64,000 nucleotides of DNA, taken from Galerina marginata. Taxonomy: Eukaryota; Basidiomycota; Agaricomycetes; Agaricales; Galerinaceae. Location of the stretch: contig JAECYW010000005.1 of the NCBI GenBank assembly GCA_023014335.1, positions 2,852,001 through 2,916,000 on the forward strand, in the 5' to 3' direction. The notes under the pieces are model-generated. The model did no database searches and was not told where the DNA came from. It saw nothing but the letters and a program-made list of their open reading frames with translations. Below are positions 36,118 through 48,185 of the stretch, piece after piece (position 1 is the stretch's first letter; each line of letters begins with the position of its first letter). Position numbers and translations under genes: made by a program.

Positions 36118-38083
36118 ATGCTCCGCCGCTATGTAGATCCTATCTCCCCAGATGCGGAGGTTATCCCAAGCATGTAAGCTTTTCTCTTTTCTAACCCGCA
36201 ATACCATCCTGTTGACGCTTATGATGTAGATATGGTCCTATGCTTATCGGCGTATTTTGTAGTCTGATTTTGTATGGGGTGAGTCCAAATCGTCGTTGTG
36301 TAATCCATTCATTTAGCGATCAATATTTGCGTTTTGCATAGGTTTTGATAGCGCAAGTTCGTGGTTCAGGCAAATCGGAGAACATGACAAGGTACTGATT
36401 TTCTGTTATCAGATTTACAATTACTGGATAACGTATAAAAGGTTCGTTGCCTTTTCTTTAACTATTTGTGCTTGGCCTTCTGATTTTGTTTCTTATCAGC
36501 GACTTGCCGATAGTTCGACACCTGGTAAGCAATCATTTTCTGGAATGAAATCTGTCATCACTAATAGACGCGGAAAGGTTCTTTACCTATTCGTGATAGA
36601 GACAGCCCACTCTGCTTGTGCGATGTTCATGTTGTATCAGCCCCTTGTCATCAATTTTGGTACGTCCTGATTACTGGTATTGTCATGATGATTTCCCCAC
36701 TGACAGGCACGACCCTGCAGGCAAACACTCTGCGTATCATAATCTTCCAACCGGTGTGTTTTGTTTCTCTCAAAATTCGTCGAAGAAGTTGAGAATATTT
36801 ACTTCGCATTGTAGCCTTACCAGCAGGTAATTTTCATTCTCCCATCCAAGGTAATTGTTAGTTGGCTAACCACGAAACGCGCTGGCATGTATAGAACCAA
36901 TATTAACGGTAGGAAGAAACCCTTACAGTTGTTGACCTACCCATCTGATTTGTGGTTATTCAAAAAACAGGCCTTGATCTCTGTGTCTATACAAGTTTTC
37001 ACAGCATGGCGAATTTGGCGTATCAAGAAGTCGTTATGGATCCCTGGTATAATCTGTGTCCTTGCTACTTTGTCGGCAGGTATGTATACGATTTATCTCC
37101 CAGTCCTCTCATTTGCTGAAATACATTTATAGCTGGAGGTCTTTGGGCAGGAATCAAATTATCCCTCATCCGCCTATATTCAAAGACACCGCAGGCGTAT
37201 CCCGCTGTCTATCTGTGGCTCTTCTCCGCCGCCGCAGGCGACATACTAATTACAGTTTCTCTGACGATAATTCTGGTACGTGTGGTCGCATCTTATGTCG
37301 ATTTAGGTCATGTCAATTGACGTAGTAAAACCTCCAGTCACGGTGTAAGCCTGGGATTCAAGCGGTCGATGCTGTCGTTTCCCGGATCATAGTCTGTAAG
37401 TGTTGTCCCTTCATCATGTCAAACATTGATATTTATTTCATATTAAGTCACGATCCAAACTGGCCTGGTAACGTACGTGTCTTTCTCGATTCCGAAGCGC
37501 TTTCGAGGACCTTCAATTGTGTTGACGTATGCATTCCAGTTCAGTCGCTGCTATCGCGGATGTCATTTTGCTGCTCACCCTGCCGGTAAGTAGCCTGGGT
37601 CATAGTATCTGGTTTTCATTTAACTGACCAATTGCGGCATAGCACATCGCCCTGTGTGTTTGCACGACTCTATATCCCATACCGCATTTGTGCTTATTGC
37701 CATATATTTTCAGAAGCTTTTTAGTCGACATCTTGCTGGTCAAGATATACGCGATTTCATTAATGAGCACCCTTAACGTAAGCCTCGCCCCAATGTCCCA
37801 CAACGCTCATGAGGACAATGTTTGGTTTTCACAGACAAGAGAGTCGTTGAATAGGAGATGGGAGAATCAGCATAGTTCTGGGGTTGATCTGGCTCAGTTA
37901 GGGCATGGGGTGAGTCCTGGATACGTCTCTGAAAATTGAAAAGTGTTTGAAACGGCTTTACAGGCAATAGTTCCAATGGTGGCGCTCCCGGTGATTGAAC
38001 CGATGGTCTTCCAGGACAGAACAACTGTCCTGGACGTAGAAGGCCAGCATCCCATCAACGCTTTCTCTACGTCGCCAAAGTAA
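36118..38083 (+). CDS. DUF6534-type multi-pass membrane protein
   Basis: Reconstructed with about 15 exons: 36118-36173, 36230-36278, 36342-36356, 36413-36441, 36500-36524, 36578-36659, 36707-36753, possibly a 12-bp exon 36815-36826, 36971-37079, 37133-37275, 37338-37395, 37448-37472, 37540-37585, 37643-37777 (perhaps split by an intron 37654-37713), 37835-37909 and 37964-38083. The product is about 320-340 residues. Family landmarks appear in order: YGPMLIGVFCSLILYG, VLYLFVIETAHSA, ISVSIQVFTAWRIW, GIKLSLIRLYS, TIQTGLVT, then KIYAISLMSTLN near the C-terminal end of the membrane domain, followed by a soluble tail. DUF6534 proteins are seven-helix-like agaricomycete membrane proteins of unknown function. 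Every junction keeps the frame, which argues that the gene is intact. Individual splice choices are less certain than the family call. Confidence 0.7.
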
Positions 38084-38836
38084 AGGTTTATTCAATCTCA
38101 GGCACTTTGGAAGCTCCGGCCAAGTCCAAACGAAATTGCTATGCTTTTTCACGCATTCGTGTTTTGTCAGACCCTCATATCCGTGCAGTTATGTTCTACA
38201 AATTCGATAGTTCTATCTTCCGACCCCTTTCAAGTCATGATCAAATGTACGCAAGAACCTCTTCCTTTGAATTTGCATGAAAGCGGCACCGCTAAATTTT
38301 GCGAATTGCCGTAGGCACTTTTCCAAGACAGCTACCAAACAGCTCCATATTCTACTGTTCTGGCGCCTCCGACATACCCCTCATCGTTTTCTAGTTTACA
38401 CCTGCTCATGCCTACTTCATCTACAGGAATAACCCCCCGTATATTATGGCTATTCATAACTATGCGGTTCTGTCTCGACGGATGTCGCGTCCCCAAGTCA
38501 CTAAAATGCAATCTGCCACCCAGTAATGAGGTTATTCCCAAATAATGTAGGTAGGTGTGTGAGCTGGCGGGAAGTATGCTCTTGTTTCTCGGATCAAGGA
38601 GGTGAGACCAAGTTCTGTCAGCGACTGGAAAGTGGAAACTGGGAAGATGGTGTTCTGGCATAGCCTTTAATCGTTTATTAATCGTCCCATTAAATCTCAA
38701 TAAATGAAAGTGGCAAATAAAGGTAAATAACGCGACTGCAGACGCGACAACTGTTTAGTTCCTTCTCCTTATCCTTGCTCGTTCGCTTATAACTTCAAGA
38801 ATTCGATTCATTCGAATACCCACCATATATTCTGAC
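38084..38836. other. Intergenic, nothing recognised
   Basis: Holds the 3' flank of the DUF6534 gene and the promoter of F-box gene 3. A 122-codon minus-strand frame (38332-38700) has no recognisable features and I do not call it. Confidence 0.5.
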
Positions 38837-40450
38837 ATGTTGAAATCTTTATGCTTGACGAATCTGGGTGTGGACGTCCTGATCAACGTCATGGTTTTTC
38901 TAAGACCAATGGACATTATCAATTTGCGGCAGGTAAGTTGTTAATGTGGCACTCAAGCACAAGAGAACTGAAGATTGACACCGTCAGACCTGTAAAACGC
39001 TGAAACTTTCCACCATGCACCGGATTGTCTGGGTAGATGCACTCAAGCAAATGATGGACGAACAGCGCATCCCGAAAGCGACGTTTCCGACCTCTTCAAT
39101 GGACAGAGAGGCCCTAGAGCACACTGCTCTATCGCCCGCGAAATTTTCTTCAATTCTAGAAAAGTCAGCAGATAATAAAATCCACCCATATTCTATCCGC
39201 ATTCTTCCAGACTACCTTTCGAAGCAAGAAATGTCGAAACACGGCATACAATCGTCGGTTCATTATAGCGACATGATACTCGCTCCTGGAGGCCGTTTTA
39301 TGGTCACCTCTCTCGACGTTCTTGCGCCTGGTGCCAAAAACCTCGTACAGTTATGGGATATCGGTGTATGCGGTCATGGTGATAAGGCGAAAGTCCGGGT
39401 CCAGGCAATTCTGGAAAGCAAGCCAATTCGCCTCCTTACGCTCGCTCCTGTCCCAGATGGAAGTGGTTTCTATCTTGTTTCAGAACAATTCTCCAAGTAC
39501 GCCGTTTTCCTATAGTGATTTTTGTGTCCTATTCCACTAACATCTACTAGTGCACGAGCCATCATCGTTCACAAGATTTCTGCCTTTGGAACCTTTCCTA
39601 CAATCACTCGAGTCAATAAGTACGCTGTATCGTCTGAAGTCATATCCCTTTCTATCTCTGGAACACGGCTAGCATGCATTTGTGATCCCAGTACCGCTAT
39701 TGTCTGGGATTTCGAAGCTCAGCTGTCTGCCAGCTGGGACTGTCAAATTGAACAAGATGGCCAGCTTCCGTTATCAGTGCGTCGAATTTCCGTACCAGGC
39801 TGGGCATATTCTGATATTTAAAGCCAGATCCACCTCTATGCCGACCATGTTCTTCTTTATCGATCGGGAAAGCTGATTTTATGGAAATCCCCCGAACTTC
39901 ATGAAGAGATCCAGGGAGTGCCTCCTCAGCACCGGCGTCTTTCGACGTACTCAGACCTGTTTCATGACCAGGATAACGAAGACAGCGATTCAGAGGCAGA
40001 AACCTACCTTCTTCCACATTCTCCATGGTTTGGCGTTCTTCCTGGCTCACAATTCTTGGGAATTTCAAAAACACCGGACTTCGGCCTTGTTCCCATTGAA
40101 CATCTACCGTCGGTTCCCAATGGCAATATCCCTTCCATTTTACCGACACGTATGACGATTTTTCGGGATCTGGACTTTGACACTATTGCAGGCCCTGCAG
40201 ATATAGGCGGACTCCGTGTCGTTTGTTGATCGATGCTCTGGATACAGATGAGGACATGATGTATGTCCAAATGTTGCCGATGATGGTGGACGGTTCGAAG
40301 GTCGACCCGCTGCCCAAGAAACAGTTGATTTTACGATGTCGGGACATGACACCCAGCCATCCCCAGCTATGCGCTGCGACAGGGAGGTTGTGTATCGTGG
40401 TCGGTGACACCGACATCCACATTATAGATTATCTTCAACCTCCATGGTGA
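38837..40450 (+). pseudogene. F-box protein (pair 2, copy 1), apparent frameshift
   Basis: Exons 38837-38932, 38988-39496, 39551-39776 and 39828-40450, matching the intron positions and phases of the gene at 41409. Exon 1 holds an F-box-like motif (LGVDVLINVMVFLRPMDI), with a TCKTL motif after the first intron. Recognisable blocks are LAPGGRFMVTS, LVQLWDIG, AIVWDFEAQL and the terminal CAATGRLCIVVGDTDI. In exon 4 the frame reaches a stop at 40227-40229. The remaining conserved C-terminus is open in a different frame from about 40223, as if one base were missing. An alternative is a very short 38-bp intron at about 40218-40255. It is therefore a recent pseudogene, a sequence error, or an unusual intron. 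The remainder is well preserved. Confidence 0.65.
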
Positions 40451-41408
40451 CCACTTAGCTATCTGGGCGTCGATGTTGGTTACTGGATGTAGTGCCGTGT
40501 AAGAAGTCCTAATCAAGAACAAATTGTGTTCTGAGAACAAGTATGTATCGTGACCCTATGTAAATTTGAGGACAGAAAGACGCTCAAAGTATCACTGGCA
40601 TCGCCGGTAACGCGAATGGCTCCTTGACTCGGACTGTGGGGAATTTGGCACACAAGTTTCGAGACAAATATAATCGGAATAAAATCAGGATAGAAAATTT
40701 ATAAAAATTTAAATTCCTTGACTCTGCGTTGGCTCGGAGCCGTTCCTTTTCTTCAGTCAGAGCTGGCTCCAATCCTTCGAGCAAGCCCATTGACCTTCAC
40801 ATTCGAACAACATAACATCACTAAGATCGACAGCAGATCAAGCCATTGATTGTCAGATGGTTCGGACAACGGAACCAACATGTGAGGCGATAGCCCCTAG
40901 TGCTTGAGCATCGGCAAAGGCATAGTTGCGAGAGGGCGTGTCGCTTCGACGATGAAATTCCCCGCCATGAATCAACACAAAGCAGTGGCCCAGACAGTTC
41001 GTAGTTGTGATTAAAATGTTAAAAGCACAATTTTACACATCTATGATTGATTTAAAAATGCGCTTATGAAACATGAAGCTAAACACTCACCTGGCAAATA
41101 GAAATCGTGATGTCGTTTGCAGCAACAAGTTGATCTACTTACGTTGATGAGGACGTCAGTGCTAAGAGCGGCCAGACCCAAAGTGACTGCGTTGTTGCAC
41201 ATTATGGAGATCTCTTCGGGTGTACAGTTATGTTGGTATAATTCATATGCGTTGGTGGAGGTAATGGTGAGAGGCGCCGGTGACACGTGAAGGGCTTAGG
41301 GGAGGACTCCGACGCGTTATTTACGCCTATTTGTCAGGCGAAACCACTGCTGTCCTCGACAAAACCTCGTGGACCACACCCAACTCGTTCATCAGGAACA
41401 AGTCTGCG
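40451..41408. other. Intergenic, nothing recognised
   Basis: Separates the two F-box genes of the second tandem pair. An open frame runs into exon 1 of the next gene from 41280, but paralogy supports the start at 41409. Confidence 0.5.
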
Positions 41409-43093
41409 ATGTCGAGAACCCCGTCACTGACGACGCTGGGCCTGGACATATTGATCAACATCATGGCTTTCGTGAAACCAGCCGACATCATCAGCATGCG
41501 TCAGGTGAAATTTTGCTGCTTTGAAGTTCGAACTTGGAAACTAAATATGCTTGCTTCTAGACATGCAAGGCGCTATATGATTATAGCACTTGTCGTGTAG
41601 TCTGGTTGAACGCTCTTACACAAATGGCGGAAGAACACTGTATCATGAAGGCAACATTTCCGACTGCGTCGATGAACAGACGAAGTCTCGAGCATGCTGC
41701 TCTTTCTCCAGCCAAATTTTCTATACTTATTGGGAACTCCGCGGAGAAGGAGGTGCACCCAGTCGCTTGTCGCTTGCACATACACCACTTTTCCAAGAAG
41801 GAGATGTCGGAACACGGTTTGGACACGGATGTGTACTACTATTCCTCCATGTTCCTTGTTCCTGGTGGCCGTTTTTTGATTACAGCTGCGTGTCCCAACA
41901 TTGAGGCACCGAGTCTGTTACAACTATGGGATCTCGGAATTCATGGGCTCGGGTATAAAACACAAGCCCTAAATTGCCAGGCCATTCCAGGGGTGCATCT
42001 TACACTGCAATCCTTATCATTTGCACCCAATGGAAACGATGTTTACCTTGTTTCTGACTATCTTCGGCACCCGGAAACAAGGTAAAGTGTTTATGGCGCT
42101 TTTGGTATTCACAAATTTACTGAGCCGTCCTCAAGCGCAACTGCTCGTTGGCCAGTCATAGTCCACAAGATTACTGGTTTCGGAGAATCTCCGAAATTCA
42201 TGAAGATCAATGAAGCGGTGTTCCCGACGCCTATGAGCTCACCTGTCGCAATTTCAGGGACTTCTCTGGCGTGCTTTTATGGACGGGGCATGGTACTTAT
42301 CTGGGACTTTGAAAGGAATGTGTCAGCTACTTGGGACTATGGCCCTATACCATCAGAAACTAAGGTAAGTCTCTTCGCACCGTCGAGCCGTATTTGGTTT
42401 GATTTTAACCGTTCGCCGAAAAAGATATACCTGAATAACGACATGGTTATGTTTCAAGTTTCAAAGAAGCTGATGTTCTGTAAGATTCCTCTGCTATTGC
42501 CATACAACGACCGGATGACAGTTCATGATAACCAATGTCTTTCGCCGCCAATGACCAGCCTGGAATTGGATAGAAGCCCAGACTCAGATTTCGATGCCAC
42601 CTCGTTCCGTGACATATTTCTATTGCTGCACTCTCCGTGGTCTTCTAGCGCCTACAGTGGCGAGTACCTGGGCTTCTACAACGAGTTTATATCAAAGATA
42701 TCCCTTTTCCGACTCAAACACATTTCCAGCAACAATTCTAGATCTGCGGATACCACTCGTCTACCCTATCACTTGCTTACGACGGACAATATCGAATCTT
42801 CCGACTCGATAAAATTTGCTACTGCTTTGCAAAACTGCGACAGCAACCTCATATTCACGGCTGTTGACAATTCACGTTCGGATGATTTTGAATATTTGGA
42901 CGACAGGTTATGGGTCTACAGACTTACACTACCAACAGAAAACACCAAAGAGTCACTTATGAGAACGGCAATGATCTACCCCCCAGAAGGCAGGAAGTCG
43001 ATGTGCCAGGTGGAATTGTGCAGTGCGACTGGCAGATTGTGCGTACGAGACGACCACGATATTTTTATTGTGGACTACCTAAACCTTTCATGA
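41409..43093 (+). CDS. F-box protein (pair 2, copy 2)
   Basis: Exons 41409-41504, 41561-42081, 42136-42364 and 42425-43093, giving about 504 residues. The start is chosen by length match of exon 1 (96 bp) with the neighbour at 38837. The F-box-like segment is LGLDILINIMAFVKPADI, followed by TCKALYDYS after the first intron. Later blocks are LVPGGRFLITA, LLQLWDLG, MVLIWDFERN and the terminal CSATGRLCVRDDHDIFIV. The same plan as in the genes at 2629 and 7183 (GGRF, LWDLG, ATGR blocks; introns of phase 0, 2, 0) shows that all four are one family. The 60-bp third intron is in frame and open, so the unspliced frame looks continuous. The substrate is unknown. Confidence 0.8.
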
Positions 43094-44222
43094 TCTCCAG
43101 TCGCATTCCAAGGAGTTAGCCTTATAAACATTCCTTCCTTTTATTCTCTCTGAACGGACTGGAATACAATATTCTTTGCGTCGTTCTGAGCATCAATTTG
43201 ACTTGGAGTTGATCCTCCAGAAAAGGCGACTCCACTTGCTGGAGGGCTTGAGCATCTAAAATTTGGAGTCACGGTTTGGACACATGAGGAGTGTTTGAGC
43301 CTTCGTAGTCTCCTTCCTAACAGCAGCAAAAGGATACAGTTTTATTGTTGTTCATGACTTGATCTCCGTTTCGAGTCACCTCGAGCTTGCCTCGAGCTCC
43401 AGCCTCTCCCGTTGTTTTCCTGTTGGGGATGTAGTTTGGCGGAGTTATATTTATTCTCACGCCCTGCGGTGGACCTCCCGCTAACAAACCATTCTCCTTG
43501 CTTTCTGTTTGGCCGCTGGCGCAACAGTCTACCTTCTCTATTATGCTGTCGTTTACTTTGGGTCGTCCAACGCATTGCCCGGTAATCGTGCGTAAGTACT
43601 AGTGAACCCTGAGTTGTAGCCTTACCAGTGCCCACTTTCTGATGACCCACGGAGTCACGGACATCTGGTTTCTGTCTTGCTTGATCAAGTTGATGGGTAT
43701 AAGTGCTAGTGACGCGCGACCTTGGCTGTATACTTCTACGACGACGGTCTTTTTTCTCTGCCCCAAACCGAGGAGCTTAGAGAAGAGCGAATTGACCCGG
43801 ATGGCTTTTTTCATTTAACAACCTCAAGGGGTCGACTAGGCGACACTGATTATCCAAGCTTGACATCTTGCTGGCCACGACCATACGAGATCATGGTGGG
43901 TCACTCAAGCAGTATTGGGTATGTGAACAATCCAGCAGCGTAGGCGTTTATTCGCATCAAAAGTATCATATGCGGTCCACGGCAAACAAAAAACGTCAAA
44001 GGTCTTCCTCCTTTAGTTGTTGCTCTGCTCTGTTTTTCGTATCCCCAACTAGACTTGATTTTGACAGTCTCGACCCACCCCAGCTGAGCAGGCAGAGCAA
44101 AAATCCCATGCTCACGGGTGGGGTTGGGATGGGACCTGAGGTCGACTTCGCTCACCCCACCACCATCCACCCCTTCAGCTGGTCTGTCACTGTATTGCGT
44201 CTAGGGAGAAGGTAGCCTTGCG
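43094..44222. other. Intergenic, nothing recognised
   Basis: No supported gene. A 102-codon basic minus-strand frame (43342-43650) looks like chance composition. Confidence 0.45.
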
Positions 44223-45768
44223 ATGGCTGACGCCCAGGTCATCCACGCACTGGAAGTTATCCGACTGGTGACGGTAAGGCTTGCTAGCAATATACATCAC
44301 GACATTAGCTGAAACATTCCTCAGCATTTCGATGGTCCGTTCGCGTTAACGACCCGGAGTACATTTGCTTACGATGCGACCCCACAGTGGCAGCTTCTAG
44401 TCTCTTTATCTGGGACTACATATTAACGTTCAGGATGGAAGTTGATTTGGTGTGGGCCTCAAAATGGAACTTCATGAAGGTGTTGTTTCTCGTCCAGCGC
44501 TATCTGCCCTTCGTGGACACCGTTGGGCTTGTGCTATACCGTGAGGTCCGATATATATCTTGGTTAAACCTTGACTCAACGCATTATAGATCAACTGGGT
44601 CGGGATTTAAGCCCAACTACCTGCCAACGGGTTTACAATATCAGTGGATGTTCGTTTATACTAGGTTCAATGGTGGTGGAAAAAAGCTGAACTTTTGCCA
44701 CTAGATATGATAGTCGCTGGAATTGCGTTATCTGAAAGTACGTCATTTCTACTACTCGTCATTCCGTAACTTATTTTCTCGTGGCAGTGATATTGACCCT
44801 GCGTGCATGGGCCGTATGGAATCGTACCCGACGCATGGCATTCATCCTACCCATCCTTTACATCGCTTGTTGGGGACCAGACGCTGCATTTCTCAGCATT
44901 TTTCTTCATTCCTTAAGATGTAAGAATTTCAATACCACCGCAGAATTGGACAGAACATAACACCATCACATAGTTGAGGAAAGTCCTTACGAAGGTTTCG
45001 TTGGCTGTTTTATCGTTAAGGCAAATCAAACCTTGATTCTTTGCTGGGCCGTGCTTATGATCTGGGATGCCAGTGAGTCCTCAAAATCGCTCACCATAGA
45101 GCCCTCGCTAACTTCTTGTTCGCACCCCAAGTCATACTGTTGTGTATGGCGATTCCTGGGTTGAAAGCATGTTTGTGGCAGGCTCATTTATTTGAAATCT
45201 CGCAGTCTGATGTCGCCCACAGATCGTGCTGGTGGTAATCCAGCCCTCTTAAACGTCGTTTACCGTGATGGTACGCCCACTACTTTCCACCGTAAAACTT
45301 CTCGCTCATATTATCATAGGTATCATATATTATATTTATCTCTTTGGTGGGTTTCATCGTCCGAGAGTGCTGTGCTTAAGGCTAAGGAAATATTAGCCCT
45401 ATCAAGCATCAATATCACCGTTGTCAGGATTCTTCCCGTACGTAAACTTTCCGGAATTACATGTTCTTGCCTCACCAAGTGCAATAGCCCGAATACCAAA
45501 ATCTGCTAACGTCGTATGTCTCTTTTCGATGGCAGTGATTTTATTTGCTCATCCAGATCCTTCGTAATTCAGGATAGAACGCTGCTTCCATTCCATGCTC
45601 ACAAGCCGCGTTCTTCTCCACATCCGATGCCACACCTCAGAACGGCAATGGTCCGATGGGCTCACTGAACTGGATTTAAGCAGACTCGACTATGAGTATG
45701 AAGACGATCTCACATATTCTCGACCAAGTAGAAGAGAAAGACTGGACGATAAGGACGTCGAAAGTTAG
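44223..45768 (+). CDS. DUF6533-type multi-pass membrane protein
   Basis: Thirteen exons: 44223-44273, 44325-44334, 44388-44540, 44590-44664, 44705-44737, 44788-44919, 44974-45072, 45132-45170, 45244-45270, 45320-45346, 45397-45437, 45488-45510 and 45573-45768. They total 906 bp and encode 301 residues with every phase consistent. The N-terminal DUF6533 signature is clear: SLFIWDYILTFRMEVDLVW then VLFLVQRYLPFVDTVGLV. Further landmarks are SEMILTLRAWAVWNRTRR, YYIYLFALSSINITVV and HSMLTSRVLLHIR followed by an acidic soluble tail. The family is abundant in agaricomycetes, probably seven-helix, and of unknown function. Exon 2 is only 10 bp. It has an architecture similar to the DUF6534 gene at 36118. 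Confidence 0.75.
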
Positions 45769-46956
45769 AGGTGTCGCACTCATTCAGTAATTAAAGAATT
45801 AAAAGGCATGTACGGTTCTCTATCGTCTTTGCCGTTCTAATCGCCGTGCATACGACGTTCGCTCTTTAGTTTTTATCTGTAGATTATTCGAACGAAGAAT
45901 ATCCATGTACATTATATCCAACATTCCCAACCTGCGCTAAAAGATCATTTCGAATCGTCGATAGACGTTTGACTTTGACCGACGCGCTACGTGCCAAGAT
46001 TGAGTCCTTCTATTTCCACTCATTCAACAAATCCTGACGACAAACTGACGATGGCCATGACGATATCGGATATCGAAATCAAGACACGATGCAACCTGAC
46101 GACATCTTCCGAAACTCAATACAGGGAATCGGCACATGTACACGGAATGAACATCGAAGATATCGATTCGAAAATCCGACAAACCCTCTTTCAAGTTATT
46201 CTTACTGTAAGTAAAGTCATTCGTCCATTCATAAATTTGTCCGCCAATGGGAGCTCTACGATACACGATACCGCGCAACCACATCATGATGGCCCAGGCC
46301 AGAGACACGTTCCATGGTATTAGAGTATGCACCCCAGAATGCAAGTGGAAGAGAGATCAGCTGAACAGCCATTCGCAACCCCAGAAATTGAGAACATTAA
46401 CAGACCCCATGAGTAGAAGAACCCCTGAAATATGCGAACAAACGCGTCTACGAACTCGTTCTGACGCCGAAATGAATTCGAAGTTCAATACATAGAGTCC
46501 AAATGTCTCAAGGACGGGAAAATCACTGAACACCGAGGTGCGGCGTAAGCCGCCGTGAATTTGAGAGCGGGTAGGAAAATGACGTCGAACACTCGGAGAG
46601 ATAAGGAGTGAATAAATATTATAGGGACGGAGGCTGGTGTGGAATTCGAAATGGCCAAGGGGCTTGATATATGATCAGTCGCGTCGTTTCCCTATTGTAG
46701 CAGAGGAGCCAGGTAGAACCTTACAAAAAGATAGGCAGTTCACAAACGTGGGTCGTGTATTGCAAAGGCGGAAGATATCGCCGGAAACACGGAAATGACA
46801 GGGGGAAGTACAAGGTGTGCTATCAAGCGTCTATAGTATGGTGGTACACTCTATAGGAAAATGAGAGGTGAGAAAGAGAAGTCTATGATAAAGGTCGTCA
46901 TACTACTAAGATACCGAAAGAAGACCGATGAGAAAAAAGGAAGATAAATCAGCAAA
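45769..46956. other. Intergenic, nothing recognised
   Basis: A hydrophobic minus-strand frame at 46024-46344 (AWAIMMWLRGIVY) could be an exon fragment, but I could not extend it through splice sites. Otherwise nothing is supported. Confidence 0.4.
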
Positions 46957-48185
46957 TTATTTTGACTGGCTGTGAACGTTGCCATTGACACCATTCGTCA
47001 CAGTGGCCGAGGCGTCTTGAGCGGTGTCCTGAGCGGTGTCCTTTGACCGTGTCAGGACCTCCGCAACGCCCTTCTTGACGGTGTCGAGCAGAGGGGTTAC
47101 ACGATCCTGGACCTCCTTGCTAATACGCGCGACCTTCTCATTGAGAGGGAGGTCCTTCGCGGTAATGATATGCGTGAGTTCGTTGGCGGTGGACGAGAGA
47201 GCGGCAGTGAGGTGAGCATATGATTGTTGGATCTGGGGGATTTGCGATTCAATCTGCGAGGCCGAATTCTGGATGCTGGTCTGCAGAGAAGCCGTGAGGG
47301 ATACGGTCGTGGTCTGGAGCTTGTTGATCTCCGCGAGCATGTTGTTCGAGAGTGAATGAATACGTTCCTGGGCCGAGGTGAGAGACGACGAAGCGACGGC
47401 TGAAATAGAGATGGCAGTTTCCGAAGCCTTCTTGCTGATAATCAATAGTATGTCAGAAACATAGGCGAGTGGGGTTAAGCAGTGAGAAAAACATACGCGA
47501 TAACTGATTGGTCCTGAAGATACTTCAATTGGTCGCTTGTGTACTCGTAAAGGTTCTCGCGGAGTGTCTTGGAAAGAGCCAACGCCCGTTGATACTGGTA
47601 TTGAGCATCCGGGGGTGTAGATGGTCCAGCCTCAGAGCCGTTCACGCGAGATTCAAAGTAATCGACGATAGGAGAAAATCGCTGTTGACGAAAGACGTCA
47701 ATTAACTTGAAAACTTGGTCATTCAAAGCGTCAATACGTACCTGGTCAATATCGTGGACCACGTTAAAGGCGGGTGTCTTGACTTTCTCATCGATCGCCT
47801 TGTTGACACCGGTGACCCGCTCGTGGACGTAGTTAGTGGTGCTCTGGCTGCGCTCGCGGACGTAAGTTGCGACCTCCTCTGGCTGCACTTTGAAGGGGTA
47901 GGGATAGCGCGATTCGACAGCGTCGACGGCCATGTTCGCATAGGAGTCGGCGCGGACAATCAAAGGAGCCAATTTCACCTGAATAGGCTCGGTGAGCTTG
48001 TAAGCGCTGGTTGAAAGCCCTTTGGCGTGGTTGTACGAAGAGCGGGTGTAAGTGTTGGACGATAACGCGTCGTTGATGGTGCCCAAAGACGACGAGATCA
48101 TGGGTATCGACGCGACGCGCGAGAGGATGGTGATTTCGGGAGCCTGAGCAGGCTGGGTCTGGGTCTCTGTAGTGGTCGTCGACAT
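46957..48185 (-). CDS. Perilipin-like lipid-droplet protein
   Basis: Minus-strand exons 48185-47742, 47681-47497 and 47434-46957, about 368 residues. The 60-bp intron at 47682-47741 is in frame and inferred from GTACGT, CAACAG and a branch-like TTGAC; the 62-bp intron at 47435-47496 is certain from frame. The start MSTTTTETQTQ follows a clear ATG; the open frame continues upstream but with low-complexity sequence typical of a leader. Family features are the ILSRVASIPMISSSL N-terminus, a TEPIQVKLAPLI block, VKTPAFNVVHDID and a long amphipathic helical C-terminal half rich in S, T, Q and A. This matches the fungal perilipin/CAP20-type family, which coats lipid droplets and controls triglyceride storage. 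The C-terminal tail (DTAQDTAQDASATV) is a short internal repeat. Confidence 0.75.

Noticed and set aside
46024..46344. Hydrophobic minus-strand frame
   Set aside because: It could be an exon of a membrane protein, but no consistent upstream or downstream exon was found.
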